Part shown: positions 1 through 8,044 of the stretch, piece by piece
Position numbering within the stretch: position 1 is the stretch's first letter
How the letters are laid out: every line of letters starts with the position of its first letter
Source: Gemmatimonadaceae bacterium
GTDB taxonomy: Bacteria; Gemmatimonadota; Gemmatimonadetes; Gemmatimonadales; Gemmatimonadaceae
NCBI GenBank assembly: GCA_020846935.1
Contig: JADLCY010000008.1
Location: forward strand, 248,001 to 312,000
Length of the DNA: 64,000 nt
Direction of reading: 5' to 3'
The notes under the pieces: model-generated
The model's database searches: none
Seen by the model: only the letters and a program-made list of their open reading frames with translations
Told to the model about the DNA's origin: nothing
Made by a program: the position numbers and the translations under genes

Positions 1-92
1 CCCTTCAATTGCCGCAGGCGTGCCTAAGGGAATGCGACGGCGGCCACCGCCAGCGCGCGCTGAGCCGGCTCATGGTCGGATCATTGATGCCG

Positions 93-1058
93 CTATCGCT
101 TGCGAGGTGGTGGCATGACCGGACGTTTCGCGCTCCAGTTGAACGTGATGGCGCGGCCAAAGAGCGGCGTCTGTCTGAACTCCGGCTCTCGTGCCCCGGC
201 GCGAACGCGGCCTTCGAGCAGGTCGAGCTGCACGAGCGGCTGCAGCACGAGCACCGCCAGCGGCACCGTGCGCGCCTCGACCGGCAGTTCACCGAGTGAG
301 CGAAACAGCTCGAGCGTGTTGGGATGCAGGACGCGCTTCCAGAGCCATGTTGGCGCACGCCACTTGCCCGCCGTCTCCTCGTGCAATCGGAACATCGTGA
401 ACGGAAGCCCGTGCTCGATGGGCTCGAACACCGGTGGCGCCTCCATCTGCTCGCACAGTCGAAGATCTCGCAGGTAGGTCACGAGGAGCGAGTGATAGAG
501 CGCCCCGGCCTGATCGTCGGCAAGCAGTCGACGCGAGGCCTGGCGAGCGACCAGACGCTTCTTGCTCTTGTGCAGGTGCCCAGCGGCGAAGAGCAACGCG
601 AAGACCTCGCTGAACGTGATGTCATCGACATCGGGAGGTCCTGCAATCAGCTCGAGCCGATGGAGGCCGCGATCGCCCACCGCGTTGGCCACCACACTCG
701 CCATCGCTTCCAGGGCGCCGTCTACAAGCACGCCTCGTGACTGTTCTGCGTACCCGCCGCACGCATCGAGATGCGCAAGCAGCGCGCGCGCACCGAGATA
801 CCACGCGGAGTTCGCCACGTCCGACAGCGCGAGGTTGGTAGCGACCTGCGACACGGAGTCGTGACCCCACTCGGTGACGAGCAGTGCGCCCATCTGCGTC
901 GGTGAGAGTCCCCCGAAGTCCGCCTGCGGCGCGTCGTTGTATGCGGCCGCGCGGCGAGACAGCCATTCATTTGCGGCATCGATCGATTCGAACGGGATGG
1001 ACTTCAGCTCGTCGAAGATCGCCTGCATGGGAGCGCCGGGACGCGGTGGGCGAGGCAT
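93..1058 (-). CDS. hypothetical protein, 321 aa
   Basis: I do not recognise this protein as a whole. It is soluble, with no signal peptide or membrane segment, and ends in a basic PPPRKR tail. Near residues 48-64 it has the pattern FGGLSPTQMGALLVTEW. I have seen similar GLSPxQMxxLL stretches at the N-terminus of uncharacterised proteins, some fused to pRiA4b ORF-3-like domains, but that does not give a function. The ATG at 1058 is used because a TATAGT -10 box lies five bases upstream, which would give a leaderless transcript. A second ATG at 1028 is possible. The gene is separated from vapC by about 80 bases. Confidence 0.6.
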   Translation of the reverse strand: MPRPPRPGAPMQAIFDELKSIPFESIDAANEWLSRRAAAYNDAPQADFGGLSPTQMGALLVTEWGHDSVSQVATNLALSDVANSAWYLGARALLAHLDACGGYAEQSRGVLVDGALEAMASVVANAVGDRGLHRLELIAGPPDVDDITFSEVFALLFAAGHLHKSKKRLVARQASRRLLADDQAGALYHSLLVTYLRDLRLCEQMEAPPVFEPIEHGLPFTMFRLHEETAGKWRAPTWLWKRVLHPNTLELFRSLGELPVEARTVPLAVLVLQPLVQLDLLEGRVRAGAREPEFRQTPLFGRAITFNWSAKRPVMPPPRKR

Positions 1059-1063
1059 GATCG

Positions 1064-1069
1064 ACTATA
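1064..1069 (-). promoter_or_regulatory. -10 box TATAGT of a possibly leaderless transcript
   Basis: TATAGT (perfect TANNNT) reads on the minus strand and ends five bases before the ATG at 1058, so transcription would begin at or next to the A of the start codon. No good -35 hexamer is seen at 17-18 bases. Confidence 0.4.
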
Positions 1070-1140
1070 GCACGATTCGCCAACCTTTGCTGTCGAGCTG
1101 GTGCGTGCGTAGCCCGTGGTCGAACCCTCCGGGCGTTGAC

Positions 1141-1527
1141 TCAGAGCTCGAAAAGCCTGAATCCCATCGCGCGCGCCGCAGTGGCCATGCGCCCATCGTA
1201 CGTGGCCACCGTCACGTCCTGCCTGCCATTTCTGAGGTAGTCCACGGTCGACAGGTGCAGTGCGTCGAGCGTTCGCACGACCGTCGGGAAGGGCTCCAGG
1301 CTGCGGGCGAGGACCGTGGGCAACAACTCGACCAGGGCAAGCCGCCCAAGCATGTCACGAGCCAGTTGCCCATGCGACTTGCCGAGCCCGAGTGCATTGA
1401 TGCGATTCCAGAGCTCGTACTCAAGCAGTCGACTGCTGACCAGGAACTCGCCCCACAGCGTGGACGGGGGCACACGAGTCTCCGAGAGCAGGTGCGCGAG
1501 TACCACGGATGTGTCGATGTAGATCAA
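1141..1527 (-). CDS. vapC: PIN-domain toxin, VapC family
   Basis: A 128-aa PIN-domain protein, the length usual for VapC toxins. VapC toxins are magnesium-dependent endoribonucleases that cut tRNA or rRNA when free of antitoxin. The acidic residues sit in order: D5 in MIYIDTS, E in LEYELWNR, D in TLDALHLS and D in VATYDGRM. The start is TTG at 1527 and overlaps the TGA of the upstream antitoxin in the four bases TTGA, so translation is probably coupled to that of vapB. The complete catalytic set argues that the toxin is functional. Confidence 0.9.
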   Translation of the reverse strand: MIYIDTSVVLAHLLSETRVPPSTLWGEFLVSSRLLEYELWNRINALGLGKSHGQLARDMLGRLALVELLPTVLARSLEPFPTVVRTLDALHLSTVDYLRNGRQDVTVATYDGRMATAARAMGFRLFEL

Positions 1528-1811
1528 CGGTCTGCGCGGTCTCCCTCGAGGCCGGAGAGGATGTGTTCGAGGGCGCCGATAGGCTGGCGATCCGGAGGCC
1601 CATCGCGCGTCAGAAGAGGCGGCGTCATGATGCCCTCGCGCACTGCGCTGGCCAGGTATGCATCGCTCACCGACGGCCCGCGGCCGGATGGCGGGCGCAG
1701 TTCAGCGACCACCCGGTCGTGATCGGTGACCAGCACGGTCTCGCCGCCAGCCGCGAGCCGTACGTACTCGCTCAGGCGATTCTTGAGAACCTTGAGGCCA
1801 ACGGATCGCAT
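1524..1811 (-). CDS. vapB: Antitoxin, Phd/YefM type, partner of VapC
   Basis: 95 aa. The N-terminus (MRSVGLKVLKNRLSEYVRL, then GETVLVTDHDRVVAELRP) is a typical Phd/YefM-like DNA-binding half. The acidic, proline-rich C-terminus should wrap the PIN toxin. The frame stays open upstream of 1811, but homology begins at this ATG. The preceding bases include the perfect 10-bp palindrome AGGCTAGCCT at 1846-1855 and a repeated AGCTTC, which are candidate autoregulatory operator elements. It forms an operon with the toxin through a 4-base overlap. Confidence 0.85.
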   Translation of the reverse strand: MRSVGLKVLKNRLSEYVRLAAGGETVLVTDHDRVVAELRPPSGRGPSVSDAYLASAVREGIMTPPLLTRDGPPDRQPIGALEHILSGLEGDRADR

Positions 1812-1845
1812 CTCAAAAAAGAAGCTACGAGAAGCTCCTTTTGCA

Positions 1846-1855
1846 AGGCTAGCCT
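1846..1855. promoter_or_regulatory. Palindrome upstream of vapBC, possible operator
   Basis: AGGCTAGCCT is a perfect 10-bp palindrome about 35 bases upstream of the antitoxin start. Phd/VapB antitoxins repress their own operon by binding such inverted repeats. Assignment is by position only. Confidence 0.35.
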
Positions 1856-2030
1856 CCCAAGGTGCTGCCTCTGACTGCGAGATCGAGTGCCTGACGGACG
1901 GCGGAAACCAGCCTGAATATCCTGCACAATACGTTGTGTAGCTGGAGCTTACGGCGCCCCTGCGCAACCGATCCGGCCAGTCGCGGGCGCGGGCTCCAGG
2001 AGCCGACGCGCGGTTACGCAACGGTGCCGT

Positions 2031-2399
2031 CTAACCGGCCGCCCGAGTGGCGGCGCTGTCGTAAACGAAGCGCTCGTGGACGATGCGACCGTTCTTCCAC
2101 TGCTGGGTGGCCAGCTGGTCGATGACGTAGTGCACCCCGTCGCCCCCGGTGAAGTCCAGCACCCAATTGATGACGGCGCGATCGCGGCCGACGGTGATGG
2201 ACTTCGCCGTGTTGCCGTGAAGCGTGATGCCGCCAAAGAAGGCGCGCTCGCGGGCAAGGTTGGCGTCCCGCCCGACCACGGGTTCAGCCTGGTTCTCCTG
2301 CATCGCTACGTCCGGGTCATAGAACGCGTGCAGTGCGTCGTCGATGCGACCGGCTTCGACCAGGCGAACGAGTTCGTGGACGTTGGGTTCGATGGACAT
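2031..2399 (-). CDS. NTF2-fold / SnoaL-like protein
   Basis: 122-aa cytoplasmic protein of the nuclear-transport-factor-2 fold (SnoaL / ketosteroid isomerase-like). Visible features are an N-terminal helix (VHELVRLVEAGRIDDALHAFY), then DPDVAMQENQ, then a beta-rich C-terminal half ending WKNGRIVHERFVYD. The family includes isomerases and many binding proteins, so the substrate cannot be told. The start is ATG 2399, preceded by a strong GGAGG ribosome-binding site. It stands alone between vapB and a marR gene on the same strand. Confidence 0.75.
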   Translation of the reverse strand: MSIEPNVHELVRLVEAGRIDDALHAFYDPDVAMQENQAEPVVGRDANLARERAFFGGITLHGNTAKSITVGRDRAVINWVLDFTGGDGVHYVIDQLATQQWKNGRIVHERFVYDSAATRAAG

Positions 2400-2541
2400 C
2401 GGTGAGATCCTCCGTGTTGAGTGCAGTGTTGGCGTAGTTTGGTCGCGCCTCGCCGCTCGCCGGAGCATTGGCTGGATTGCTCCTCGCAACGAGCGTTGCG
2501 GAATAGCCCGGGATGGCGCGTCGGACGATGACGGAGTTGCG

Positions 2542-3012
2542 TCAGCCCCCGCGCGTACGCGCGGCTTCCAGCAGCCCCGAGAGCTGCTCGAGTTGGCGAC
2601 GGCTCAGGTGCGCCAGCTGATCGCGGTGTACGGCACTCACAGGGCCATCCAGGTCTTTGAGCAGCTGGAGCCCATCCCTCGTGATGGTCGCGAGCACGAC
2701 TCGGCGATCCGCCGAGTCTCGCGCGCGTTCGACGAGCCTGCGTTGTTCGAGGCGATCCAGGAGCCGCGTCACGTCCGGATCCCGGTTCACCAGCCGTTCC
2801 GCGATGGCGCTGCAGGGCAGCCCGTCCTTTCCCGCCCCTCGGAGGACGCGGAGCACGTTGTACTGCGCGAATGACAGGTCCGCGGTGCGCAGGACGGCGA
2901 CCTCTCCCTGCAGCAGGTCATCCGCGGTACGGAGGAGGTTGAGGAAGACGACCTCTTCAAGGCTGCCGAAGGGCTTGTCCTGGCGGAGGTCGCGCTGAAG
3001 GAGCGATTGCAT
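2542..3012 (-). CDS. MarR-family transcriptional regulator
   Basis: 156-aa winged-helix repressor of the MarR type. It has an N-terminal dimerisation helix, then LSFAQYNVLRVLRGAGKDGLPCSAIAERL, the recognition region DPDVTRLLDRLEQRRLVERARDSADRRVV (the DxR wing signature) and a C-terminal dimerisation helix. The usual length is 140-160 aa. ATG 3012 is chosen because an excellent promoter (TTGACA-N18-TATCCT) puts the transcript start exactly at this codon, and no ribosome-binding site is present. Targets are unknown; the neighbouring membrane protein genes are candidates. Confidence 0.9.
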   Translation of the reverse strand: MQSLLQRDLRQDKPFGSLEEVVFLNLLRTADDLLQGEVAVLRTADLSFAQYNVLRVLRGAGKDGLPCSAIAERLVNRDPDVTRLLDRLEQRRLVERARDSADRRVVLATITRDGLQLLKDLDGPVSAVHRDQLAHLSRRQLEQLSGLLEAARTRGG

Positions 3013-3018
3013 GGCGGG

Positions 3019-3048
3019 AGGATAGTCGTTGTGAGGCGCTTTTGTCAA
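3019..3048 (-). promoter_or_regulatory. Sigma-70 promoter of the marR gene, leaderless
   Basis: TTGACA (3048-3043) and TATCCT (3024-3019) are separated by 18 bases. The -10 box ends six bases before the ATG, placing +1 on the A of the start codon. The same TATCCT -10 occurs in the rpmH promoter of this window. Confidence 0.65.
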
Positions 3049-3139
3049 GAGGCGACTTGCACGCAGCGATGCACCGGGAGGGGCGCCCCAGGTGGGCTGC
3101 AACCCTCGTTGGTCGGTCTGGGCAGCGCCGTACCGTTCG

Positions 3140-3337
3140 TCAGGCAGCGCCGCGCCGATCGCGGGCGCGCCACCTGGCGAGCAGGTGGTCGGCGAGCGCG
3201 TAGGGGCCCAGACCGGCGAAGAAGCCGGAAACTGCGATCACAACGCTCACGGCCGCGGGGATCTGTTCGATTCGCGACAGCGCGGCATTGAGCATGGTGA
3301 ACGGCAACCAGACCAGGTACATCGGGACGATGAGCAC
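3140..3337 (-). CDS. Possible small two-helix membrane protein
   Basis: At least 65 aa with two hydrophobic stretches (VPMYLVWLPFTML and AAVSVVIAVSGFFAGLGPYALA) and a basic tail. The frame is open further upstream to about 3420 without a clear ATG, so the true start is uncertain; GTG 3337 is the first likely one. It follows the seven-helix protein gene on the same strand. I recognise no family. It could be a genuine small membrane protein or the remnant of a longer one. Confidence 0.35.
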   Translation of the reverse strand: MLIVPMYLVWLPFTMLNAALSRIEQIPAAVSVVIAVSGFFAGLGPYALADHLLARWRARDRRGAA

Positions 3338-3488
3338 CCGCAGGAGCGTCGCGGGCGTCCCCGCGACGTCGCCAGCGCCTCGCTTTCGACCTCTTACGTC
3401 GGTAGGGATGCTCCCACATGCAATCGGCGCTGCCGCCTTTCGGGCACGAACTCTCGCAGCTGCACAGCGCGAACAAGGTGGCGGCCCA

Positions 3489-4241
3489 TCATGTCAACAG
3501 CCACGACGCGAACGACCGCCAAGCCGCCGACTCTCCGATCGGCACCCGGACTCCCGACGCCAGCAGCACTGCGAATCCCCAGAGGTACGCACGATGCACA
3601 CGCCCATGTACGCGGAGGTCGAACACCATGCCCGCCGCAATCGGTAGGAAGCTCCCGAGTACCGGTGCCGCCGGCCCCATGGCGCTCACCGCAGTGATGC
3701 GGCTAAGCGTGGCGACGAGCAGGCAGGCGTACGCCCCGACCATCAGGCGCTTGTGAGCGTCGGTGTTGCGGCGCAGCAGAATGCCCGCGGCGACGAACCC
3801 GCCAAAGAGTACCATATCGCCCACGGGGACGATCATGAACGACACCGGATCTCCGCCCGCGGGCGCGATCCCTGCGCGTGCCGTCTCAATGGCGACCAAC
3901 AGCCCAAGTATCACCATCGCCGCCGCCACGACGGCGGCGGCGTAACCGAGTCGGCGATGGAGTGCAACGCGGCGATTCGCAATCAGCAGCGCCTGACCGA
4001 GGAACAGTACGACCCAAGCAGTGAACACCGCGCCGTGGACATGGAAGATGCCGGTGAACCGGACTCCAAGCGCCGTATGCGTGACGCCCTCACCGAACGG
4101 AGTCCAGTAGTAGGTGGGTCCGAATGCGACGAATACGAGCAGCGCGAGCAGCACGGCCAAGCTCGAGAAGAAGATGCGCTCAGCGGCGTGGCGGGCGTGA
4201 GCAGCGTTAGTGTCGAGCGAAGTCGCGGAACCCTGCCTCAT
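3489..4241 (-). CDS. Seven-helix integral membrane protein, DUF2306-like
   Basis: 250 aa with about seven transmembrane helices, the first near residues 20-45 (FFSSLAVLLALLVFVAF) and the last near the C-terminus. Histidines and an FHVHGAVFTAWVVLFLGQ segment in helix two resemble DUF2306 membrane proteins, which may bind heme or ligands but have no proven role. The start is ATG 4241; an upstream extension in the same frame is polar and unlikely to be translated. No ribosome-binding site is obvious. Confidence 0.7.
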   Translation of the reverse strand: MRQGSATSLDTNAAHARHAAERIFFSSLAVLLALLVFVAFGPTYYWTPFGEGVTHTALGVRFTGIFHVHGAVFTAWVVLFLGQALLIANRRVALHRRLGYAAAVVAAAMVILGLLVAIETARAGIAPAGGDPVSFMIVPVGDMVLFGGFVAAGILLRRNTDAHKRLMVGAYACLLVATLSRITAVSAMGPAAPVLGSFLPIAAGMVFDLRVHGRVHRAYLWGFAVLLASGVRVPIGESAAWRSFASWLLT

Positions 4242-4473
4242 GGAAGCTTGCAGTAGAAGGGGACGGTGCTCGGTAACCTGGGCGACGGCCGAGCGTCCGA
4301 CGTTCACTTGCGGACCGGGTCCACAAGGGCCACTCGCCCTGGCCGTACTCTCAAGAGTCTATCGCGGCCCGGGCGGGGCAGCCAGACACGCCCTCGGGTC
4401 AGCCAAGTGCAGTGTGTTGTTAGGCTCACCTCCGCGCGACCACCGTCCCAGGCCCCCCGACCCGCACCAGACA

Positions 4474-5433
4474 CTACTCGTCGATCATCCCAAGCGTTCT
4501 GAGCCACGCCTCGGCCAGCGTGGGCCATTGCGCGGCCGAGAGCCCGGTCTGCCGCAGGCCAAAGGCATGTCCCCCCGTGGCGTATACGTGGATCTCCGCC
4601 GGCACCCCCGCCTTTCGCAGGGCGGTCGCGTAGAGCAAGGAGTTCTCCACGGGGTTCATGTCGTCATCATACGCGTGGACCAAAAACGTGGGGGGCGTTC
4701 GAGCGGTGACCCGAATGTCAGGATTGGGGACGAAGTTCGCGTGTCGGTACGCCATGCGCCCCGGGTACAGCACCAGTGCGAAGTCGGGGCGCGACGTCAC
4801 GCTGTCGGCGCGGTCGACCGCCTCGTACAGCCGGCGGTAGCGTGTGCTGCTCATGATCGCCATGTGGGCCCCGGCGGAGAACCCCAGCACCCCGATCCGG
4901 CTCGGGTCGATGCGCCACTCGCGCGCGCGCGACCGCACCAGGCGCATCGCGCGCTGGGCATCCTCGTGGGCCTGGGCGCACTCGCGATACGCCCCCACAT
5001 GCTTACATGGCACGCGATACTTCAGGAGGACACATGTCACCCCGGTCGCGGTAAACCACTCGCACACTTCCGTGCCCTCGATATCCATCGCGAGGACATT
5101 GAAGCCGCCGCCCGGATAGACGATGACTGCCGCGCCCGGCGTGTCACGCTTCGGCGAATAGATCGTGATCGTCGGACGCGTCACGTTCTCCACGTACACG
5201 TAGGGTTTCCCGCCCACCAGCTTCCTGGTCACGCCGTCGGCGTCGACCGCGTAGTGCACCGCTTCGGGTCCGGCAGTCGATCGCGGTCGCTGGGGATCCA
5301 CGGGCCACAGCTGAAGCTCGACGTGGCCCGGCGGCGGGCGCCAACCCGCCTGGGCGGCCGCGGTGTGCGCGGAGCACGCCAGGACGGTGAGTACCATCGT
5401 CACGAAGCGCCAGTGAGGAGTGCTCGTGGTCAC
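4474..5433 (-). CDS. Secreted alpha/beta hydrolase (esterase-like)
   Basis: 319 aa with an N-terminal export signal (basic start, hydrophobic MVLTVLACSA, AAAQ cleavage region), so probably periplasmic. The fold is of the BD-FAE / acetyl-esterase kind. The oxyanion loop is VYPGGGF, the nucleophile elbow GFSAG (serine), the acid is in HAYDDDMNPVE and the histidine in GGHAFGL. Such enzymes deacetylate or deferuloylate plant polysaccharides or cleave small esters; the substrate here is unknown. GTG 5433 is chosen because it supplies the basic n-region of the signal; ATG 5397 is the alternative. Confidence 0.85.
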   Translation of the reverse strand: MTTSTPHWRFVTMVLTVLACSAHTAAAQAGWRPPPGHVELQLWPVDPQRPRSTAGPEAVHYAVDADGVTRKLVGGKPYVYVENVTRPTITIYSPKRDTPGAAVIVYPGGGFNVLAMDIEGTEVCEWFTATGVTCVLLKYRVPCKHVGAYRECAQAHEDAQRAMRLVRSRAREWRIDPSRIGVLGFSAGAHMAIMSSTRYRRLYEAVDRADSVTSRPDFALVLYPGRMAYRHANFVPNPDIRVTARTPPTFLVHAYDDDMNPVENSLLYATALRKAGVPAEIHVYATGGHAFGLRQTGLSAAQWPTLAEAWLRTLGMIDE

Positions 5434-5788
5434 GCACGTTTCCGGTTGAGGTCCACCTGCCCCAGCAGGATGACTCGCTTCCTGCTGCTCGGCTGCGCCG
5501 AGCTCAACCCACGGCTGCCGGATGCTGATTGCTCGCATTGCCATGATCGACGGGTTGCGGTCCTGTATCTGGTACTTGAGAGAGCTTGGCCTCAACATGG
5601 GATCTGCGCCAGCTCGGTGCGGTCTGGGTGGAGTGGACACCGTCCATTGGGACAGCGCAGAGACCCGTCGCCCAATCGAGCTCGGTCGCCTCGCAGAGGC
5701 CGGATTCATCCCGGGGGCTTCGCTGCACATCATCAGGCCCCACACTTATGATGTACAGCGTCGCTCCAACACCGGCTGACACTCGCCA
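5434..5788. other. 355-bp divergent gap between hydrolase and metA
   Basis: No gene or known riboswitch is seen here. A possible metA promoter lies at 5724-5752 (TGCACA-N17-TATGAT, plus strand), 36 bases before the metA ATG. No SAM-riboswitch core was recognised. Confidence 0.4.
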
Positions 5789-6874
5789 ATGCCTATCGTT
5801 GCCCATACGTCGCTCCCGTCCTTCGAAGACCTGCGCCGAGCCGGTCAGGAGGTGCTGTCGCTCGACGGCGCGCTCCACCAGGACATCCGCGAGCTGCACA
5901 TCGGGCTACTGAACATGATGCCCGACGCGGCGCTGCGCGTCACGGAACGGCAGTTCCTGCGCATGGTCGGCAACTCCAACAAGATCGCGCAGCTGTATGT
6001 GCACCTGTTCACGGTGCCCGGCCTCCAGCGCAACGACGAAACCCGCGCCTACATCAACGAGCACTACACCACGTTCGACGCGTTGCGCAACGACGGGCTC
6101 GACGCGCTCATCATCACCGGCGCCAACGTCGCCAATCCCACCCTCGTCGAAGAACCGTTCTGGCAACCGCTCGAGGAGGTCGTCGAGTGGGCGTCGAAGC
6201 GGGTGACATCCGTCCTGTGCTCCTGCCTCGCCACGCATTCGCTGCTCAAGCACTTCCACGGGATCGACCGCGTCCTGCTGCCGAGCAAGCGCTGGGGCGT
6301 GTATGAACATCGCGTGACGACACCTGAACACCCGCTGCTCCGCGACGTCAACACGCGATTCGACGTCCCACACTCGCGACACAACGACATCGACCGGTCG
6401 CAGTTCGAGCGGGCAGGCCTCACCGTGCTCGCCGAGAGCGCGGAAGGCGGCGTGCACCTCGCGGTGAGCGCCGACCAGTTCCGCGTCGTGTACTTCCAGG
6501 GTCACCCGGAGTACGACATCAACAGCCTGCTCAAGGAGTACGTGCGCGAAGCGTACCGATGGTTCGCGGGTGAGCGGGACGACGAGCCCCCGTACCCCGA
6601 GCACTACTTCTCCGCGGCCGCTGCCGCCTTGGCGGAACGGTGGTGGGAGGAGGCGCGTTCGGCACGGTTGGAGGGTGCGCCGTGTCCAGGCTTTCCAGAG
6701 CAGGACGTCTTACAGCTGCTGGACAACACCTGGGGCGACAGCGGCAAGGCGTTCTTCAACAACTGGCTCGGAGCCGTGTATCGGCTCACGCACCGCGATC
6801 GAGGGAAGGTCTTCGACGACGGCGTCGACCCGGAGGATCCGCTCGGACTGCTCAAGCGCGGTGCTGGCCGGTGA
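5789..6874 (+). CDS. metA: Homoserine O-acyltransferase, MetA family
   Basis: 361 aa, slightly longer than typical MetA (about 300-310). It activates homoserine by acylation, the first committed step of methionine synthesis. Family landmarks are IGLLNMMPDAALRVTERQF near the start, the nucleophile Cys in SVLCSCLATHSLLKHF, DVPHSRHNDI, and the His-Glu pair in VYFQGHPEYD. The residue that sets acetyl- versus succinyl-CoA use in MetA (Glu or Gly after GAPx) falls in ITGANVANP and appears to be Ala, so the donor cannot be called. The neighbouring sulfhydrylase MetZ would use its product. The gene abuts metZ stop to stop. Confidence 0.9.
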   Translation: MPIVAHTSLPSFEDLRRAGQEVLSLDGALHQDIRELHIGLLNMMPDAALRVTERQFLRMVGNSNKIAQLYVHLFTVPGLQRNDETRAYINEHYTTFDALRNDGLDALIITGANVANPTLVEEPFWQPLEEVVEWASKRVTSVLCSCLATHSLLKHFHGIDRVLLPSKRWGVYEHRVTTPEHPLLRDVNTRFDVPHSRHNDIDRSQFERAGLTVLAESAEGGVHLAVSADQFRVVYFQGHPEYDINSLLKEYVREAYRWFAGERDDEPPYPEHYFSAAAAALAERWWEEARSARLEGAPCPGFPEQDVLQLLDNTWGDSGKAFFNNWLGAVYRLTHRDRGKVFDDGVDPEDPLGLLKRGAGR

Positions 6875-8044
6875 TCACCTGGACGCCATGAGCGCCTGAT
6901 CGAGATCCGCCACGATATCCTGGGTCGCCTCGAGGCCGACGGACACCCTGACAAGTCCCGGGGTGATGCCGACCGCGAGGCGCTCGTCTTCGCTGAGTTT
7001 GGCGTGTGTGGTGGACGCCGGATGCGTCGCGATGGTCCGCGTGTCGCCGAGGTTCGCCGTCAACGAGCAGAGACGGAGTGCGTTCAGGAAGCGCCGCCCC
7101 CGATCGATGCCGCCCTTCACGGTGAACGCCACGAGCCCGCCTCCCGCAGCCATCTGTCTGGTCGCAACGTCGAAGTGCGGGTGGGAGCGCAGGAACGGAT
7201 AGCGAACCTGCTCCAGATCCGCGCTCCGTTCCAGATGTTGCGCAACGGCGAGCGCGCTCGCCGCGTGACGCTCCATGCGGAGCGAGAGCGTCTCGAGGCT
7301 CTTGGAGAGCACCCAGGCGTTGAAGGGAGACAACGCAGGTCCGGTGCTCCGGCAAAACGCGTAGATCTGCTGGATGAGATCCTTTCGGCCGACCACAACG
7401 CCGCCCATGACGCGCCCCTGCCCGTCGATGAACTTGGTCGCCGAGTGGACGGAGAGGTGCGCCCCGTGCCGGAGGGGCTGCTGGAGAATGGGCGTCGATA
7501 GGCAGTTGTCGACGACCAACAGCACGCCCCGCGCCGCCGCGAGCGCGCCGAGCGCGTCCAGGTCGGCGATGTCGAGCCCCGGGTTGGTCGGTGTTTCGAC
7601 GAAGATCATGCGCGTAGCCGGTGTGATCGCAGCATTCCACGCGTCGATCCCGTCCGCGACGTCCACATAGGTGTGCGTGATCCCGAATCTCGGAACGATC
7701 TTCGTGAGGATCGTGTGCGTCGATCCGAAGATCGCGCGCCCCGACACGATGTGGTCGCCGACGCCAAGCAGCCCCGCAAATGTGGCAAAGACGGCTGCCA
7801 TGCCGGTGGCCGTGGCATATCCCGCCTCGGCGCCCTCGAGATGGCACATCTTGTCGACGAACTCCGTGACGTTCGGATTGGTGAAGCGACTGTAGATGTT
7901 GCGTTCGATCTCGTCGGCGAACGCGGCGCGCATCTCTTCGGCATCGTCGAAGACGAAGCTCGAAGTCAGGAAGAGTGGTACGGAGTGCTCCTGATGGGCC
8001 GAGCGCTCCGCCTGCGTCCGAATTGCGTCTGTGTCCCTGTGCAC
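6875..8044 (-). CDS. metZ: O-succinyl/O-acylhomoserine sulfhydrylase, MetZ-like
   Basis: 389-aa PLP enzyme of the Cys/Met metabolism family that turns acylhomoserine plus sulfide into homocysteine. Signatures are YSRFTNPNVTEFVDKMCHLEGAE, GMAAVFATFAGLL, VVDNCLSTP and the PLP lysine in SVHSATKFIDGQGRVMGG, which is characteristic of MetZ rather than cystathionine synthase. GTG 8044 is chosen because GGAGG lies six bases upstream; the frame extends further but over a strong hairpin. It converges on metA with no bases between the two stop codons (TGATCA at 6872-6877). Together the pair gives direct sulfhydrylation to homocysteine. Confidence 0.92.
   Translation of the reverse strand: MHRDTDAIRTQAERSAHQEHSVPLFLTSSFVFDDAEEMRAAFADEIERNIYSRFTNPNVTEFVDKMCHLEGAEAGYATATGMAAVFATFAGLLGVGDHIVSGRAIFGSTHTILTKIVPRFGITHTYVDVADGIDAWNAAITPATRMIFVETPTNPGLDIADLDALGALAAARGVLLVVDNCLSTPILQQPLRHGAHLSVHSATKFIDGQGRVMGGVVVGRKDLIQQIYAFCRSTGPALSPFNAWVLSKSLETLSLRMERHAASALAVAQHLERSADLEQVRYPFLRSHPHFDVATRQMAAGGGLVAFTVKGGIDRGRRFLNALRLCSLTANLGDTRTIATHPASTTHAKLSEDERLAVGITPGLVRVSVGLEATQDIVADLDQALMASR

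Noticed and set aside
2029-2035. GTCTAAC near the end of the first NTF2-fold gene as another attC edge
   Set aside because: It is in the wrong orientation for the gene and I find no complementary arm or core site nearby.
3045-3476. 143-codon minus-strand frame overlapping the small membrane protein
   Set aside because: Arg/Ser-rich sequence without hydrophobic pattern; the neighbouring frame with two helices is more plausible.
4210-5751. Long plus-strand open frame opposite the secreted hydrolase
   Set aside because: No family signal, composition typical of the antisense of a high-GC gene; the minus-strand hydrolase has full catalytic motifs.
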